Source of the DNA: Riptortus pedestris
Lineage: Eukaryota > Arthropoda > Insecta > Hemiptera > Alydidae
Reading direction: 5' to 3'
Assembly (NCBI GenBank): GCA_019009955.1
Contig: CM032230.1
Location: 123,494,501 to 123,558,500 of the forward strand
DNA length: 64,000 nt
A program made the position numbers and the translations under genes. Each line of letters begins with the position of its first letter. The stretch's first letter is position 1. Below are positions 42,835 to 55,284 of the stretch, one piece after another. The notes below the pieces were generated by a model. That model did no database searches. It was given only the letters and a program-made list of their open reading frames with translations, and was not told the origin of the DNA.

Positions 42835-43109
42835 AACCACGTGAAGCTATGCAGGTGGGCAAGAATGGTCCATGGGCTAGAGGCTAGTTGCAGCGTTTTC
42901 TCCTTTCATGCTCCCGAGCAACAAGTGTTGCCGAACGAACGTAAAACGAGACATTGGTAGTAACCGGTTACAGAGTGGACCTCAAAGACTCCATCTAAGT
43001 GACCGGTTGTCAAGCAACTTATTTTTTTATTTTTTTGCTTTGTCCGAATCGCAAAAAAAACCTGCTCAAAAGTAGGCGGAATCTGACTCCGTTAATGAGA
43101 AGGAGTAGA
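42831..43109. other. unassigned spacer
   Basis: Higher G+C than average; nothing recognised. Confidence 0.3.
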
Positions 43110-43722
43110 AAGTTCATCACACCCCTCAGGTGGACTGAGTGATCGTGCAGATTTCCTACTTCCTGGAAAAGCATTTTTCGCAGTCAAATGGAAACTTGTT
43201 AAAATTATTGAAAAATATAAAAATAATAGTATGAATTAATCCTGATGAATACTCTACATAAATTCATAAACTCTCAGTGTTATCAGATTTATGCAAACAC
43301 TGAGGAAGCAATTTTGATTTCGCGCAAGTTTGATTTCAGTTTTAAGGGCAGATTGAAGTCAAACAATTTATATGTTTTTTCTGGTTGAATGAAAGGGTTA
43401 AATACTGAATATGGTGTAGATCAAATAAATATTTTTGAGTCAGGTAAAATCTAAAATAGATTACTATATGTATCGCACACAGTACAGTTCTGTAAAACAA
43501 TATTTGGTTTTTAAGCTGTGAATAACTCGGATTCATGATATATTGGCTCATGCTTAAGGAGACTAAAAGTGGGGCTTGATGAATTCTGAAAATTATAAAA
43601 ATGTCAATATCTCTGTTAAAATCGAGATAGATAAAAGATCGAGATTTAAGTGCATTAAATGTACATATGAAGAAATGTACAACCTCAATATCTGATCTCC
43701 CTTGAAGGAAATCTCCTAAAAT
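43110..43722 (-). mobile_element. degenerate HINE copy
   Basis: 'gttcatcacacccctcaggtgg' and 'gtgcagatttcctac' at the left; 'gaaatgtacaacctcaatatctgatctcccttgaaggaaatctcctaaaa' at the right. The body is diverged and the TA core lost. Confidence 0.5.
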
Positions 43723-44189
43723 GTAAGTATATTATAATTTAATGGCGTACATACTACATAGATCGTCATTATATTGAAATTTATATATGTTATAAATAAA
43801 TAATTCAACGTCTGCTGTTGTCTAATTATAATTTTGTTTAGCCATTCTTGTATTCAATTAATGGCTACCGAATGCAATTTAAATAAAAGTAATTATTCGA
43901 TGAATGTTTTCAAAATAAATATTTAATGAATGTAAATTAAACTTATTTGGGCAAAGTTATTCTCCCATCAGTTTAATAACTCTCTCGGTCGAGGCTGTTT
44001 AATAATTAAAACCAACATATATTCAAACTGAGTTTAATAGTTTCATTAAAACTAAATGAATCATATTTTTTTGCAGATCAAACCCTGAACACTTACGGAG
44101 AGGGCTAATATTGTCGTTCCACGCCACATTTTTAAAACCCTAAGCGAACATGACTTACCGTTTAAGCTGAAAATAAGATGTTTAGTGAC
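43723..44189. other. unassigned AT-rich spacer
   Basis: Nothing recognised. Confidence 0.3.
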
Positions 44190-44432
44190 TCAGTTACTCA
44201 AGGTGATGCACTTTATTACTGCAATTTTTATTCTGCTGTATGAATGCAGTTTAAGTGCTCCTATGGCTGCCATAAACTGAGTCTTTCTGACTGTTTTAGA
44301 GTTGAAGTCTCCTATCACTAACATCTCTTCATGGCGTTCAATGTTATCATAGACTCGCATCGAATTTCTCGATATAATTTCATAATTTTTTGTGTAATAT
44401 ATTACTTCAGTTACTATTAAGATATATTTCAA
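44190..44432 (-). pseudogene. possible LINE endonuclease fragment
   Basis: An 80-codon minus frame contains EEMLVIGDFNSKT, which fits the '(V/I)-x-G-D-F-N' motif of the apurinic-type endonuclease in non-LTR retrotransposon ORF2. The surrounding residues are not distinctive, so the call rests on one motif. Confidence 0.45.
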
Positions 44433-45236
44433 GTATCGATTTTTATACTTTTATTAAGTAAATATGGCAGTGGTCAAACATTTTTTATTTAATTGCAATT
44501 ACAAAATATGGCTGTGACTATTTCATTATTTATATTATTTTTTTTTCTCTCTGGTTGCTGTTTTGTATCGTTAGAAATTAGTAATTTTGAATATTGATAA
44601 CGTTCTGCATTTCGCATCGCCCTTTTCGATCAAAGTTATCCATTATTCTTATAAGGGTAATTTACATCGATTTTCTGAGGAGGTTAGTCGATTAGTCCGT
44701 AACAAAACGTTTCCAATTCTTATATAGGAAACTAACATAATCAAAATTCAATATTTTTCAGTATTAAATATTTCAATTGAAATATTAAGACCAATGTTTT
44801 TAATACACGTGGCTACCTCGAGTCACTATAAACACGTTTGAAGTAGAAGTTAATAAAAAATGGCCGAAATCCAGGCCTAATCCCTTGAAGCTAATCTCTT
44901 GATTAATATATGCTATCAATCAATCAACTTAAGCCTAATTGATTGATTTCGTATACCAAACTGGATTAGATGATAACTTATCAAACATAAATAAATTCAA
45001 ACTAATACAATGAAATGTATGGCCCAAAAGAAATAATACTATAAGATGTACAATATATAAATCATTTGATTACTACAAAGATAGGCCTGTGGCGACAAAC
45101 GTCGATTTAAGGTTTTTTAAATGTGTAAAAACATTGTGCCATTTTCAACACCCGTTAGTACACAGAAATAAGAAAAATTATTCTAGAAATATTTCTTGTT
45201 GCTTTGTAATTGAAATCTGGTTATGGCCTTTATCAA
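44433..45236. other. unassigned AT-rich spacer
   Basis: Nothing recognised; the frame at 45089-45289 overlaps a SINE tail. Confidence 0.3.
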
Positions 45237-45352
45237 ATCATGGTTCATTAAATAAAATCCTTAGTACCACCCTGGCTAGGAAAGTTTGATAACCTGTTGA
45301 AAACCAGTCCTAATTAGCCTTAGTTGCTAAAAGTGGACGTTAATAAATAATT
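45237..45352 (+). mobile_element. SINE tail fragment
   Basis: 'tcattaaataaaatccttagtaccaccctggctagg', 'gataacctgttgaaaaccagtcc', and 'aaaagtggacgttaataaataatt': body end and tail of the SINE, with the tRNA head missing. Confidence 0.65.
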
Positions 45353-46430
45353 TTAATTTAAATCTTGGTATAAGGATTGTGGAAAAATAATAGAAGTAAT
45401 GATGTGGATTTTCTCCAAGTAAAATGCCAAGGGTTTTGAAAATATACTCGTAAATATAGTTTGCTAAATTTAAAAATTAAAATTTTACCATTTTAAATGT
45501 TTCCAAAAAAAAGCAAAGAGCTATAAAATCTAAGTTTAATGTTAATGTTTATGATAAGGTAAATTAGATTTTTTCTTCTTTTTACTAAAACGATCATATT
45601 AAAATATAATCGATTAAAAAAATTATTCTGTATAAACTGGTTCTGGGTACAATGAGATGACAGCCGGTGTTTTTTATCAGCCTTAGAGAAAGGAAGCTTC
45701 CCTCAACCATGAGCTGGCTTATTACTTGTATTTTAGTCTGTACGTTTATGCTCTTGAAGAGGCGGCACAGAAAACCCGAAACATGCAGAGGAAATGTTTA
45801 ATTAAGTTGAGTGAAAGTATAAAGAGTTAAAAAAGAATAATGATCCTTTGCGCCCCCAGTAATACATTTTGGATTATTATTACTGTTTTTATTTTTTTAT
45901 TACCCCTATAATGGGTATAGCTTAGTGCGTTATATTTAGCTGTGAGATTGGAGAGCTTCTTGTTTGGAGTTTTATCAGTTCCATTTCAACATCGTGATAA
46001 AATCGAGAAGTAATTAACAAGAGGGCTTTAGCCTCAAATGGCTTTATGCCAGAGTATTTTTTTATCCTGATTATAATGGCTTATTATTTTGTATTTTTAA
46101 AAAAAAATTAAGTTAATTTATGCTGCGCTAAGTGAACCAAGATGTAATCAGAACTAAGTAGTCAGCAGGCTGGTGAGGTAGGAGTTTGGCGAAACAGACT
46201 TCTCTAGGTCGTCCATAATAACTGAGGAACGTAACCTCACGATATCCTTAAAATACTTCCCCTTTCTAGAGTTGTACAAAAAAAAAGAAAAAAAAAGGAA
46301 CGACTTCCTGGATACTTAATTTAGCACCATTTTCCTTCAAATTAGCTAGTGTAGGCTACAACGATACCACACTTTATTCAAAATGAAGTTATAGTATGCT
46401 TCAATGCGGGGAATATCTGAATAAAAAAAG
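45353..46430. other. unassigned region with a weak hammerhead-like relic
   Basis: At 45750-45792 'gctcttgaagaggcgg...acccgaaacatgcagagg' has the order core, GG/CC stem, GAAA, CATG, with CTC/GAG able to pair, but core and stem III are mutated. Otherwise nothing recognised. Confidence 0.3.
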
Positions 46431-46879
46431 TCCGTCACGGAGGGCCTGCGTAAACTAAGCAGATTTCCAACGTGAAGTTTTACAGTAGAGAAATCCGCCT
46501 AATAACAGCTGTAGTAGGAAGGGATCTCTAAACCTATTCACGAGGGACGAATAGTTCTGGAAACGGCCACCAGAGCTCTCGGCGGAGAGTCCGGAACATG
46601 GCGGGGGTTCCGTCGACCACACACACACAATACAAATGCAAATATCTCAGTTAATATTCAAGATACAGAATAAATGTATAGAACAATATTTATAGTAAAT
46701 CTAATTTACAATACGATTGATTCTTTACAATATTTCGATCCAACGCATAATAACGGAGATATTTTGGATTTTCAAAAATTCCCCCTCTAAACCCCCTCCC
46801 ACTGGTCCGATTTCAGCCATTAACGAATATGAAGTTTGGTAACGATCAAACAAAAATTGCGACCGCTAGAGCGTTAACA

Positions 46880-46922
<43 letters not shown>

Positions 46923-47062
46923 CATATATATATATAATTTTGAACGGACCTCATTTTCGTCATCTCCTGGGTAGGATCGATGGACATTTGTGGAAATTTT
47001 TCGAAACTCGCGTCATGAGTACGACCTCAATAGCTGATTTACCTTAAGGGAAATCTGCTAAT
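46431..47062 (-). mobile_element. HINE copy
   Basis: 632 bp, both ends present. It shares the 'taataacagctgtagtaggaagggatctctaaacc' and 'gccagagctctcggcgg' variant with 29841-30514. The block before CGATCAAAC is shortened. TA core 46883-46914 plus ATATACATATATA to 46936. Confidence 0.85.
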
Positions 47063-47336
47063 AATTATCTAATAGCATATTTATTTTTTCCACGTTAAAA
47101 TAGGTGAGAGAGAACATCATGGCTTGAGGACGGACAGCATTTCTTCCTTTGGTTAAAGTGCAGAATGATTTCAATTGCCAGCCAATCACAGGCTTCCATT
47201 TGATACAATATCGTGCATTTCAATTTATGTCAGGTTCAATGAAATTTGTCAGTCGAAAAATTCACACCTTGGAGTTTTAAAACGAATCGGAGTTTACTTT
47301 GAGGGATTCAAGTCAAAGAAGATTTTGCAGTACTTA
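47063..47336. other. unassigned spacer
   Basis: Nothing recognised. Confidence 0.3.
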
Positions 47337-47470
47337 TTATTATTTAATGTCCACTTTTTTCTACTACAGTTAATTGCAACGGGTTATCTACAGGTTACCA
47401 CCCTTTTCTAGCCAGGGTGGGACTAAGGATTTTATTTAATGAGTTCGTCATTTTGTAGTACTAACGTAGG
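47337..47470 (-). mobile_element. SINE tail fragment
   Basis: 'ttatttaatgtccactttttt', 'acgggttatctacaggttaccacccttttctagccagggtgggactaaggattttatttaatga' is the minus-strand tail and body end. A short 'agtactaacg' remains of the head. Confidence 0.65.
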
Positions 47471-47639
47471 TACTTACACCAATCTTCTTAGCCCCGTTTG
47501 ATTAGATTTGGTCATCAGTATGTACAAATTTCGATCAACTAGCGATAGGAAGTTGAAATTGCTTATTTTTGATTGTTTTAAAGTTCAGTTGCGCACCTCC
47601 CATTTTGATCAAAATAGACTGAGTAAGTTGTATTCATGT

Positions 47640-47770
47640 CATTTTCCGATCCGATGTATAGGCGATATTGAATATGAGTTTCAAATGAACAAAATTTAAA
47701 CTATGTTTGTTGCACATAGTTTAAATTTTGTTCATTTGAAAAGTCATGTACGTCATGACATTAAATTTTT
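47640..47770. repeat. short inverted repeat
   Basis: 'ttcaaatgaacaaaatttaaactatg' (47680-47705) and 'catagtttaaattttgttcatttgaa' (47715-47740) are perfect complements of 26 bp around a 9-nt loop. They sit beside a SINE tail. The origin is unclear; possibly a small foldback. Confidence 0.7.
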
Positions 47771-47847
47771 AACATTAAGTTATTATTAGTAAGTAAATAT
47801 CAATAATAAATATCAGAACTATTGTAACTAATATTAGCTTTATTAGA

Positions 47848-47945
47848 TTAACCATTAGTCCCACCCTTTCTAGAAGAGGATGGTAACCTGTAGATAACCT
47901 GCCCCACTTTGCCACAGGAGCGAAAAGTGGACGTTATAAAATAAT
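47848..47945 (+). mobile_element. SINE tail fragment
   Basis: 'ttagtcccaccctttctagaagaggatggtaacctgtagataacctgcccca' and 'aaaagtggacgttataaaataa'. Confidence 0.65.
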
Positions 47946-48370
47946 TTTTTTTTATTAAATTAAGACTACTAATGTAAAGCAAAGGAATGTTCTTCGTTTA
48001 GTTGTATAAATTATTTTAAATGCTACTTAGTATATAATTCCAAATTGTATTGTATCTAAGCAGCTCTGATATACTAAACAAAATAATACGCATTGTAATC
48101 ATGGCCCAAAATGTTTACTATAATTTTACATTATTAATTCTCAAACCTAAAACAATTTGTAATGTTAATAGCGCAACTTCTTATATAAACTAAATACCCA
48201 TGCTTACGTGTCAATAATTTAAGTTAGTCGTTCAAACCTCTAAACATTTGCATTGTTTGTAATTTTTATGACCACGATTTAGCAGCATTTAACTACTAAA
48301 TACTTCCTCAACGGAAACGGAAGGACCAAAAAGGTCAAACACCTCCACTCTTAATACTTCTTTATTACAG
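47946..48370. other. unassigned AT-rich spacer
   Basis: Nothing recognised before the hammerhead candidate. Confidence 0.3.
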
Positions 48371-48409
48371 GCAAAGTACTTTCGGGGCGAACCGTCCCAT
48401 CATCAGTGC
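48371..48409 (-). ncRNA. hammerhead ribozyme candidate
   Basis: Minus strand: stem I GCA/TGC, core CTGATGA (48400-48406), stem II GGGACG/CGCCCC with a central mismatch, GAAA (48380-48383), self-complementary AGTACT as stem III, T at the cleavage position. Unlike the others it is not in an obvious palindrome. The surrounding 48330-48480 ('ggtccctattgagccgacatctccgg') is probably a Penelope-like remnant. Confidence 0.6.
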
Positions 48410-48639
48410 TCTAGAGTTGGTCCCTATTGAGCCGACATCTCCGGCGAGCACTTCCTGTGCTTCCTGTTAGTCGGAAATTTCAATTATATCTGGACATATG
48501 AACACCAAAAATTATAAAAATTTTCTTTTTAAAGGAAACTTTTCTAGGCTAAAGCGTAGAGCTTTAATTATGAACATATATTATATTGGCTTTGGTTTTT
48601 CTTTCTATTTCTTTTTATTGTTTCTTTTTCTTTTTATTT

Positions 48640-48717
48640 CAATTCATTAAATAAAATCCTTTGTGCCATACTGGCTAGAAAATGGTAGTAACCTGTAGAT
48701 TACCCGTCCCAATTAGC
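48640..48717 (+). mobile_element. SINE tail, interrupted by a HINE
   Basis: 'tcattaaataaaatcctttgtgccatactggctagaaaatgg' to 'ccgtcccaattagc', then HINE. The end of the tail ('agtggacgttaataaataatt') reappears at 49642-49665. Confidence 0.7.
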
Positions 48718-49641
48718 GTAGGGGCTGCGTAAACTAAGCAGATTTCCCTCGTGAAGTTTAGTATTAGATAAATATACATACTGCTAACACAACAACACCG
48801 TGAATAAATACAAACGGAAATAAGAAATGTTTCACCCAATTTCAATAACCTGCCGACAGGAAGAGTTAGGTTAGAAATGTAAACAAACGGGTCGGCCCGC
48901 CTTACACCGGAAAGAAAAACAATTACTGAAATATATCAGAATATAACACATTAATTTTATTGAGAACTATTTACTATATCTAGTACTGTAATTAATAATG
49001 AGTCAGAATAATTGTTATCTGAATCAATAAATTTTAGTAGTCCAAAACTTTAAGATGGGGGGGGGAGTCACCAGGGCATATTTGCATGAATCTCGTATAA
49101 TAAAGGTCTCTTGAATACAATTTTTGATATTTAAACTTCCAATAATGTGATTTATTTTGTAGCAGAGTATTGTTTACGTAACATGAGTAGAAGTGGCGGT
49201 TTGCTGAAAACTGAAAAATGCAAATATCTCGGTTAATATTCAAGATAGAGAATAAACGTATATAACAATATTTATAGTAAATTTAATTTTCAATAAGATT
49301 GGTTATATACAATTTTTCGATCCGATGCATAATAACGGAGATATTTCGAATTTTCGAAAATCCCCCCTCTAAACCCCCCCCCCTCTTGTCCGATTTCAGC
49401 CATTAACGAACTTGATCTGTTTTTTTTTTACATAAAACGATTAAATATCGAGTTTCGTAACTACCAAACGAGAACTTCTACCGCTAGAGCGTTAACAGAC
49501 AAATATATATGTATATAATTTTGAACGGACCCCATTTTCGGCATCTCTTTGGTAGGATCGATGGACATTTGAAGAAATTTTTCGAAAATCGCTTCATGAG
49601 TACGACCTCAATAGCTGATTTCCCTTAAGAGAAATCTGCTA
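48718..49641 (-). mobile_element. HINE copy inserted in a SINE tail, hairpin end truncated
   Basis: Starts within the hairpin (GGGGCTGCGTAAACTAAGCAG), so GACGGAC and half the stem are missing. It carries the extra block shared with 28780-29170 ('aatttcaataacctg', 'ccttacaccggaaagaaaaacaat'). G/C-rich block, short TA core 49503-49517, intact end TTTCCCTTAAGAGAAATCTG. Confidence 0.75.
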
Positions 49642-49669
49642 AAAGTGGACGTTAATAAATAATTAAATT

Positions 49670-50383
49670 AAATTTTTATTGTTGCCTAACAATTCTTGTA
49701 GGATTATATATATGTTAACTGGGCATGATTGGCTCACAATGCACGCATTAAATGAATAAATATCGTATTAAAATTCATAAATAAAATAATAAGTCTATCT
49801 GAAAGTTCGGATGATTTCTCTTTTTAAATAATTAACTTCAACTAGACTACTTTTACTTTGCCTACTGCGTTTTGAAGTCGTTAAACACGGCTTGTGCAGA
49901 AATATATTAACATCAATTAAATCCGTATATTTCTTTCTTTCTGTAGGATTTAATAGACAAAATTATTAGAAATTCATATTTAATGCAGTACTAGTTTCTA
50001 TACTTGTGTAGTATTATTTTTTTTTAAATTTTCTAAAGGTCAGAGGAGAAAAAACTTTATTTAAAGTTAAAAAAAAAATTCACTACTGAGGGTAGTTTAA
50101 ACCAATAAGGGCAATCTTGGGAGAACACGTCTTGGCCAAGCTGTGTGACAACTTTCTATCATTAATCAGAAGACTGCACTTTCTGAAATATTTGTGTAAG
50201 GTAGAAGAATCCACCTCCTTAGGCGTATCAAGAGAGAAAACTCACAAGATTTAGTTCAAATGAACGCATCCAATAGATTTTTTTTCCCTTCCAATGAGCA
50301 AGTTTTTTATTGATTAGAAGGAAATCGACATCCGTTTCCGTTGGAAAAAATTAATGGCTGTAATGATGATTATATACATTAAA
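49670..50383. other. unassigned AT-rich spacer
   Basis: Nothing recognised. Confidence 0.3.
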
Positions 50384-50751
50384 ATCGCGTCATGAGTACA
50401 GCCTCGATAACGGATTTCTGGGGGCGGGGAAATCTCCTAAAATGTAGTATGTTATTGATATTAATGTTGGGGAAGAACTAAGTAATAAAACAATTGTCGG
50501 AAATTAAATTTGGAATATGATTGGTTACATAACATCTTGGTCCGATTTCAGTCGTTAATCTTTTTTGATTACAACAACCGCCTAAATAACCAGTTTTCTA
50601 GTGACCAACCTAAAATATAAATACAATTTTAAACGGACCTCATTTTCACCATGTACTAAGTTGGATCTAAAGATATTGAAAGATTTTATTATTTTTTAAG
50701 TAATGAGCACAACCTCCATCGCTGATTTTTCTGAAGGGAAATCTGCTAATA
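50384..50751 (-). mobile_element. degenerate HINE fragments
   Basis: An end-only piece at 50384-50445 ('cgcgtcatgagtacagcctcgataacgg'), then a decayed copy 50465-50751 ('ggtccgatttcagtcgtta', 'ttaaacggacctcattttcacc', 'gggaaatctgctaat'). Confidence 0.5.
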
Positions 50752-50848
50752 AAATGCAATATAGTATATACTCAAGTAATAAGGTTCTCAAAAAGAGTAT
50801 ACTAAGAGGCTGAGAATAACAGTAACCTTCCGATTGCACGTAAAAAAG

Positions 50849-51283
50849 TCCGTCACGCAGGGGCTGCGTAAACTAAGCAGATTTCCCAGTGAAGTAATAC
50901 AATAGAGAAATCTCCATACAAGAGCCCAACAGTTACGGCAAAGGGCCGAACTAGGTTTTGGCGGGAAATTCAAAAATCCGGTATCGGCCCTAATTTAATA
51001 AAAATGCAAATATCTCGGTTAATATTTAAGATAGGGAATAAATGCATAGAACAATATTTATAGTAAATTTAATTTGCAATAAGATTGATTCTATACAAGT
51101 TTTCGATCCGACGCATAATAACGGAGATATTTCGAATTTTCCGAAAATCCCCCCTCTAAACCCCCCCTCCCACTGGACCGATTTCAGCCATTAACGAACT
51201 TGATCTTTCTTTTTACATAAAACGATTAAATTCCGAGTTTGGTAACGATCAAACAAAAATTGCGACCGCTAGAGCGTTAACAG

Positions 51284-51361
<78 letters not shown>

Positions 51362-51481
51362 TTGAACGGACCTCATTTTCGTCATCTCCTGGGTAGGATC
51401 GATGGACATTTGAAGAAATTTTTCGAAACTCGTCATGAGTACGACCTCAATAGCTGATTTCCCTTAAGGGAAATCTGCTAA
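50849..51481 (-). mobile_element. complete short HINE copy
   Basis: 633 bp, close to 5582-6193 including 'agttacggcaaagggccgaactag' and 'ggcgggaaattcaaaaatccg'. The C-rich block is at 51146-51175. It has the longest clean TA core in the window, 51288-51355. Confidence 0.85.
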
Positions 51482-51562
51482 AATGTATTTAAAATTTATT
51501 TTTTATTTCATATATCTAGACATTGTCTAAGTTAATGGTTATTTTACATGCTGTTTTTTCTT

Positions 51563-51980
51563 TTAGCAGGTTTCCCTTAAGGGAAATCAGCTATTGAAGT
51601 CGTACTCATGATGCAATTTTTGAAAAATTTCTTCAAATGTCCATCGATCCTACCCATGAAAATGAGGTCCGTTCAAAACTATATATATATTTGTCTGTTA
51701 ACACTCTAGCGGTCGCAATTTTCGTTTGATCGTCACTAAACTCGGTATTTGATCGTTTCATGTAAAAAGGAAGATCAAGTTCGTTAACGGCTGAAATCGG
51801 ACCAGTAGGAGGGGAGGGGGGTTAGAGGGGGGGATTTTCGAAGATTCGAAATATCTCAGTTACTCTACGTCGGATCGAAAAAGTGTATAAAACCAATCTT
51901 ATTGCAAATTAAATGTACTATAAATATTGTTATATACATTTATTCTCTATCTTCAATATTAACCGAGATATTTGCATATA
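51563..51980 (+). mobile_element. HINE copy, hairpin end missing
   Basis: TTAGCAGGTTTCCCTTAAGGG start, short TA core 51681-51690, G-rich block, 'aatattaaccgagatatttgcat', then unrelated sequence. Confidence 0.75.
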
Positions 51981-53453
51981 AGAAGTATGTGTCATTGTCA
52001 CATGGCGTATTACATGTATGATTTGTATGATTATGTTTAAATAAATAAAATTATGGAATAATTACTAAATAAAATTGACACGTGAATAGAAAAACAGATT
52101 AAATAAAGTTAAAGTAAACCGATTTTACGAATCTGCTCTTCTTCAATTTGCTAATCGATATAAGGCAAAATTGAAAGCTTTATGGTGCTTTACACCAGCA
52201 TCGTAAGAAGCAGTAACACGTTCTGATGCGATGCTGGAAATGGAACACGATGATGACACCATAAAACTTCAACACCAGTTAAATACATGTGTTTTTATTG
52301 CAATCTTCTATTACTGTCTGTTAATAAGATATGGCTTAATTAAATCGGTTCAGACTTTTTGAATGACCCTGAAATATAATTCTCATTCCTCATAACCAAC
52401 ATTAAAATCTAATGTATTTAGCTACAACCACATCTATACTTTCAATAAACTCTATGAGATCATTATTATATTTATTAAATTATAAATATTTTGGGTGGTT
52501 CTGGCCAATTTCTTCCTTTTAAAATTATGTTCATTATTAAGTTTAGCCTATTTTGATTAAAAGTTAAGCGGTCATAGAGTATATGTAGAAAGGTTTGTGT
52601 TGTCTGTTTATTTGTGTTGTGTGTTATTTGCCATTGTCTTGAACTTTAAATCTACTTAAATAATATCCCGTCTGCCTATGTTACGTTAGAAATTATTTGC
52701 ATTTTTGATGGTGACTCTTAATTGCGTTTTAGTTGTATTAAGTTATATTTTATATGTATTGGTTAAGCTGAATGACTTATTACATTTCGTCCATTCTCTG
52801 TCCCATTTATGTATTCTGTCGGTTCGTAAGTCTTATTAAAGATGCTTTGTATGTTCTGAAATACTGTTAACTACGATAGCAGAGGATTAGAATCACGTAT
52901 TCTACCCACTCATAATTTTATTTTTACCAGAAAATTCTCAATCAACTGTGTAACTACCATCATTAAACCATAGAATGAGAGAATAACAGGAAAATTGGTC
53001 CATCCATCTTGACTCTATCTCAACAAGCAGGATGAATGATTTTTTTTTTTTAATTATCTGTACCTCAGAGGTATTTCAACTTAAGATTTCCAGAAATTTA
53101 GGAATTAACAAATAATAACTCAACTAATGAAAAGTAATGTATTACTTACTTATTTCACTATATGAAAATATTTCCCAAGAAATCTTTTTATAATCTTTGA
53201 AACATACCTGAAAAAAAAAATTAAAATTAATATAAAAATAAAAATAATGTGGTCAAAAAAAAAAAATCGATATAGTAATTTCGGGTTACTGCACAAACAT
53301 CAAAGATTTTATTTGCATGTAAAGGCATTGTTATTTAAACGCGTTCGTCTGATAAATATTTTAATTAAATACAAAAAGATTTTCCACTCTAAATCATTGA
53401 GTAATGCCAAAGTACCTCTGGGGATGGTCAGCTATATATAATTCTTTTAGCAG
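51981..53453. other. unassigned AT-rich region
   Basis: About 1.5 kb. 52176-52275 contains a loose inverted repeat ('tttatggtg', 'ccagcatcg' and complements 'cgatgctgg', 'caccataaa'). No coding signal. Confidence 0.35.
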
Positions 53454-53575
53454 TTTTAGCAGATTTCCCTTAAGGGAAATCGGCTATTGAGGTCGTACTC
53501 ATGACGCGAGTTTCGAAAAATTTCTTCAAATGTCCATCGATCCTAACCAGGAGATGACGAAAATGAGATCCGTTC

Positions 53576-53637
<62 letters not shown>

Positions 53638-54168
53638 CTGTTAACGCTCTAGCGGTCGGAATTTTTGTTTGATCGTTACCAAACTCGGAATTTAATCGTT
53701 TTATGTAAAAAGGAAGATCAAGTTCGTTAATGGCTGAAATCGGACCAGTGGGGGGGGTTTAGAGGGGGGGGTTTTGAAAGTTAAAATATCTCTGTTATCG
53801 AAAAATTGTATAGAATGAATCTTATTGCAAATTAAATTTACTATAAATATTGTTCTATACATTTTTTCTGTATCTTGAATATTAACTGAGATATTTGCAT
53901 TTGTATTCTGCGTGTGGTCACCAGTAGGCTATGTTCGGACTTTCCGCCGAGAGCTCTGGCGGCCGTTTCCATAACTATTCGTCCCTCGTGAATAGGTTTA
54001 GAGGTTAGGTTAACTGTTTTTTGGGGCTAGAAACTACTGGGTTATTACGCCCTAAATGTTTTAGGTTTAGAGGTTTCTTACTACTACAGTTGTTATTAGG
54101 CAGATTTCTCTATTGCAAAACTTCACGAGGGAAATCTGCTTAGTTTACGTAGCCCCTGCGTGACGGAC
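53454..54168 (+). mobile_element. HINE copy
   Basis: 715 bp with both ends. Its first bases follow a duplicated 'ttttagcag'. TA core 53581-53632. The 'gagctctggcgg' variant block is shared with 29841 and 46431, plus an extra 'tttttggggctagaaactactgggttattacg' segment. Confidence 0.85.
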
Positions 54169-54659
54169 TTTTTCTATTAAATGTATTACTACAGTAAATC
54201 AAAAGAAAATATTAAATTTATTTGCTTTAAATATTTCAATGTTTTTGTTATCCTCATTAATCAAAATCATTGCCAAAAAAATAAACGAGGATAAGAACCT
54301 TGCACGAATGGATATTGCATTTCAAAGGACAGCTGATCTAATTGGAGCAGTCTATCTATAATGAAATAATAAAGTTTCATTAATTTTAATTGAACGAAAT
54401 AACACCACATCCAATTAGGATATTGTATTTTATTTATATTTTGATTTGAAAACGAAAAACACAATAATCCAGTCATCCATTCATTATAATTGATATGATA
54501 TTATCTTTCTGGTATCATACATTCAATCGAATCAATACTCAAAATCTCATCTATCTCAACTCTACAATCATTAAGGGATGGTGCAAATTATTTCATTTCC
54601 CCAGCAAATACAGAACCCACATTTCTCTTCATTTTCTAGATGTGTTCTCACAATGTATG

Positions 54660-54660
<1 letters not shown>
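54169..54660. other. unassigned AT-rich spacer
   Basis: The frames at 54267-54476 and 54495-54770 have no known motif. Confidence 0.3.
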
Positions 54661-54721
<61 letters not shown>

Positions 54722-54722
<1 letters not shown>

Positions 54723-54925
54723 TGCTCAAAAATGAATAGGGATATTGGTTATTTTTTCTTATCCTATTAATTTTAATTAAATCGAGCTTGATTAAATTTC
54801 TTTTTTATGGGAAAAAAGACAATAATTTCTAATAAATATTAATGATATTTATAATAAAAAAAAAAAAAAATATGCTAGGCCCCATACATACCACAAAACA
54901 GCCAATATCCCTATTCATTTTTGAG

Positions 54926-54928
<3 letters not shown>
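54722..54928. mobile_element. TA-flanked mariner/Tc1-type MITE in a TA microsatellite
   Basis: 207 bp with 26-bp terminal repeats: CTGCTCAAAAATGAATAGGG plus ATATTGG at the left and the perfect complement at the right. Left flank TA; right flank TT then TATA. Both sides are long TA runs (54664-54721 and 54931-54979). Ends beginning CTGCTCAAAAA are of Tc1/mariner type. No coding. Confidence 0.75.
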
Positions 54929-54981
<53 letters not shown>

Positions 54982-54984
<3 letters not shown>

Positions 54985-55128
54985 TTATTTATTTATTATT
55001 ATAAATTATATAATATAATTATATTATTATTATTATTATTATTTATTATTATAAATTATATTATTATTATTATTATTATTATATATTTATTTATTATTAT
55101 TATTTATTTATTAAAATAATATATATAT

Positions 55129-55160
<32 letters not shown>

Positions 55161-55284
55161 TTATTTATTATTATAAATTATATAATATAATTATTATTAT
55201 TATTATTATTATATTTATTATTATAAATTATATTATTATTATTTATTATTATATATTTATTTATTATTATTATTTATTTATTAA

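Noticed and set aside
42538..42862. Two minus frames of about 100 and 72 codons rich in Ser-Leu
   Set aside because: They are created by the (GA)n microsatellite.
52176..52275. Another hammerhead-bearing palindrome
   Set aside because: The inverted parts are short and broken, and no CTGANGA-stem-GAAA order could be fitted.
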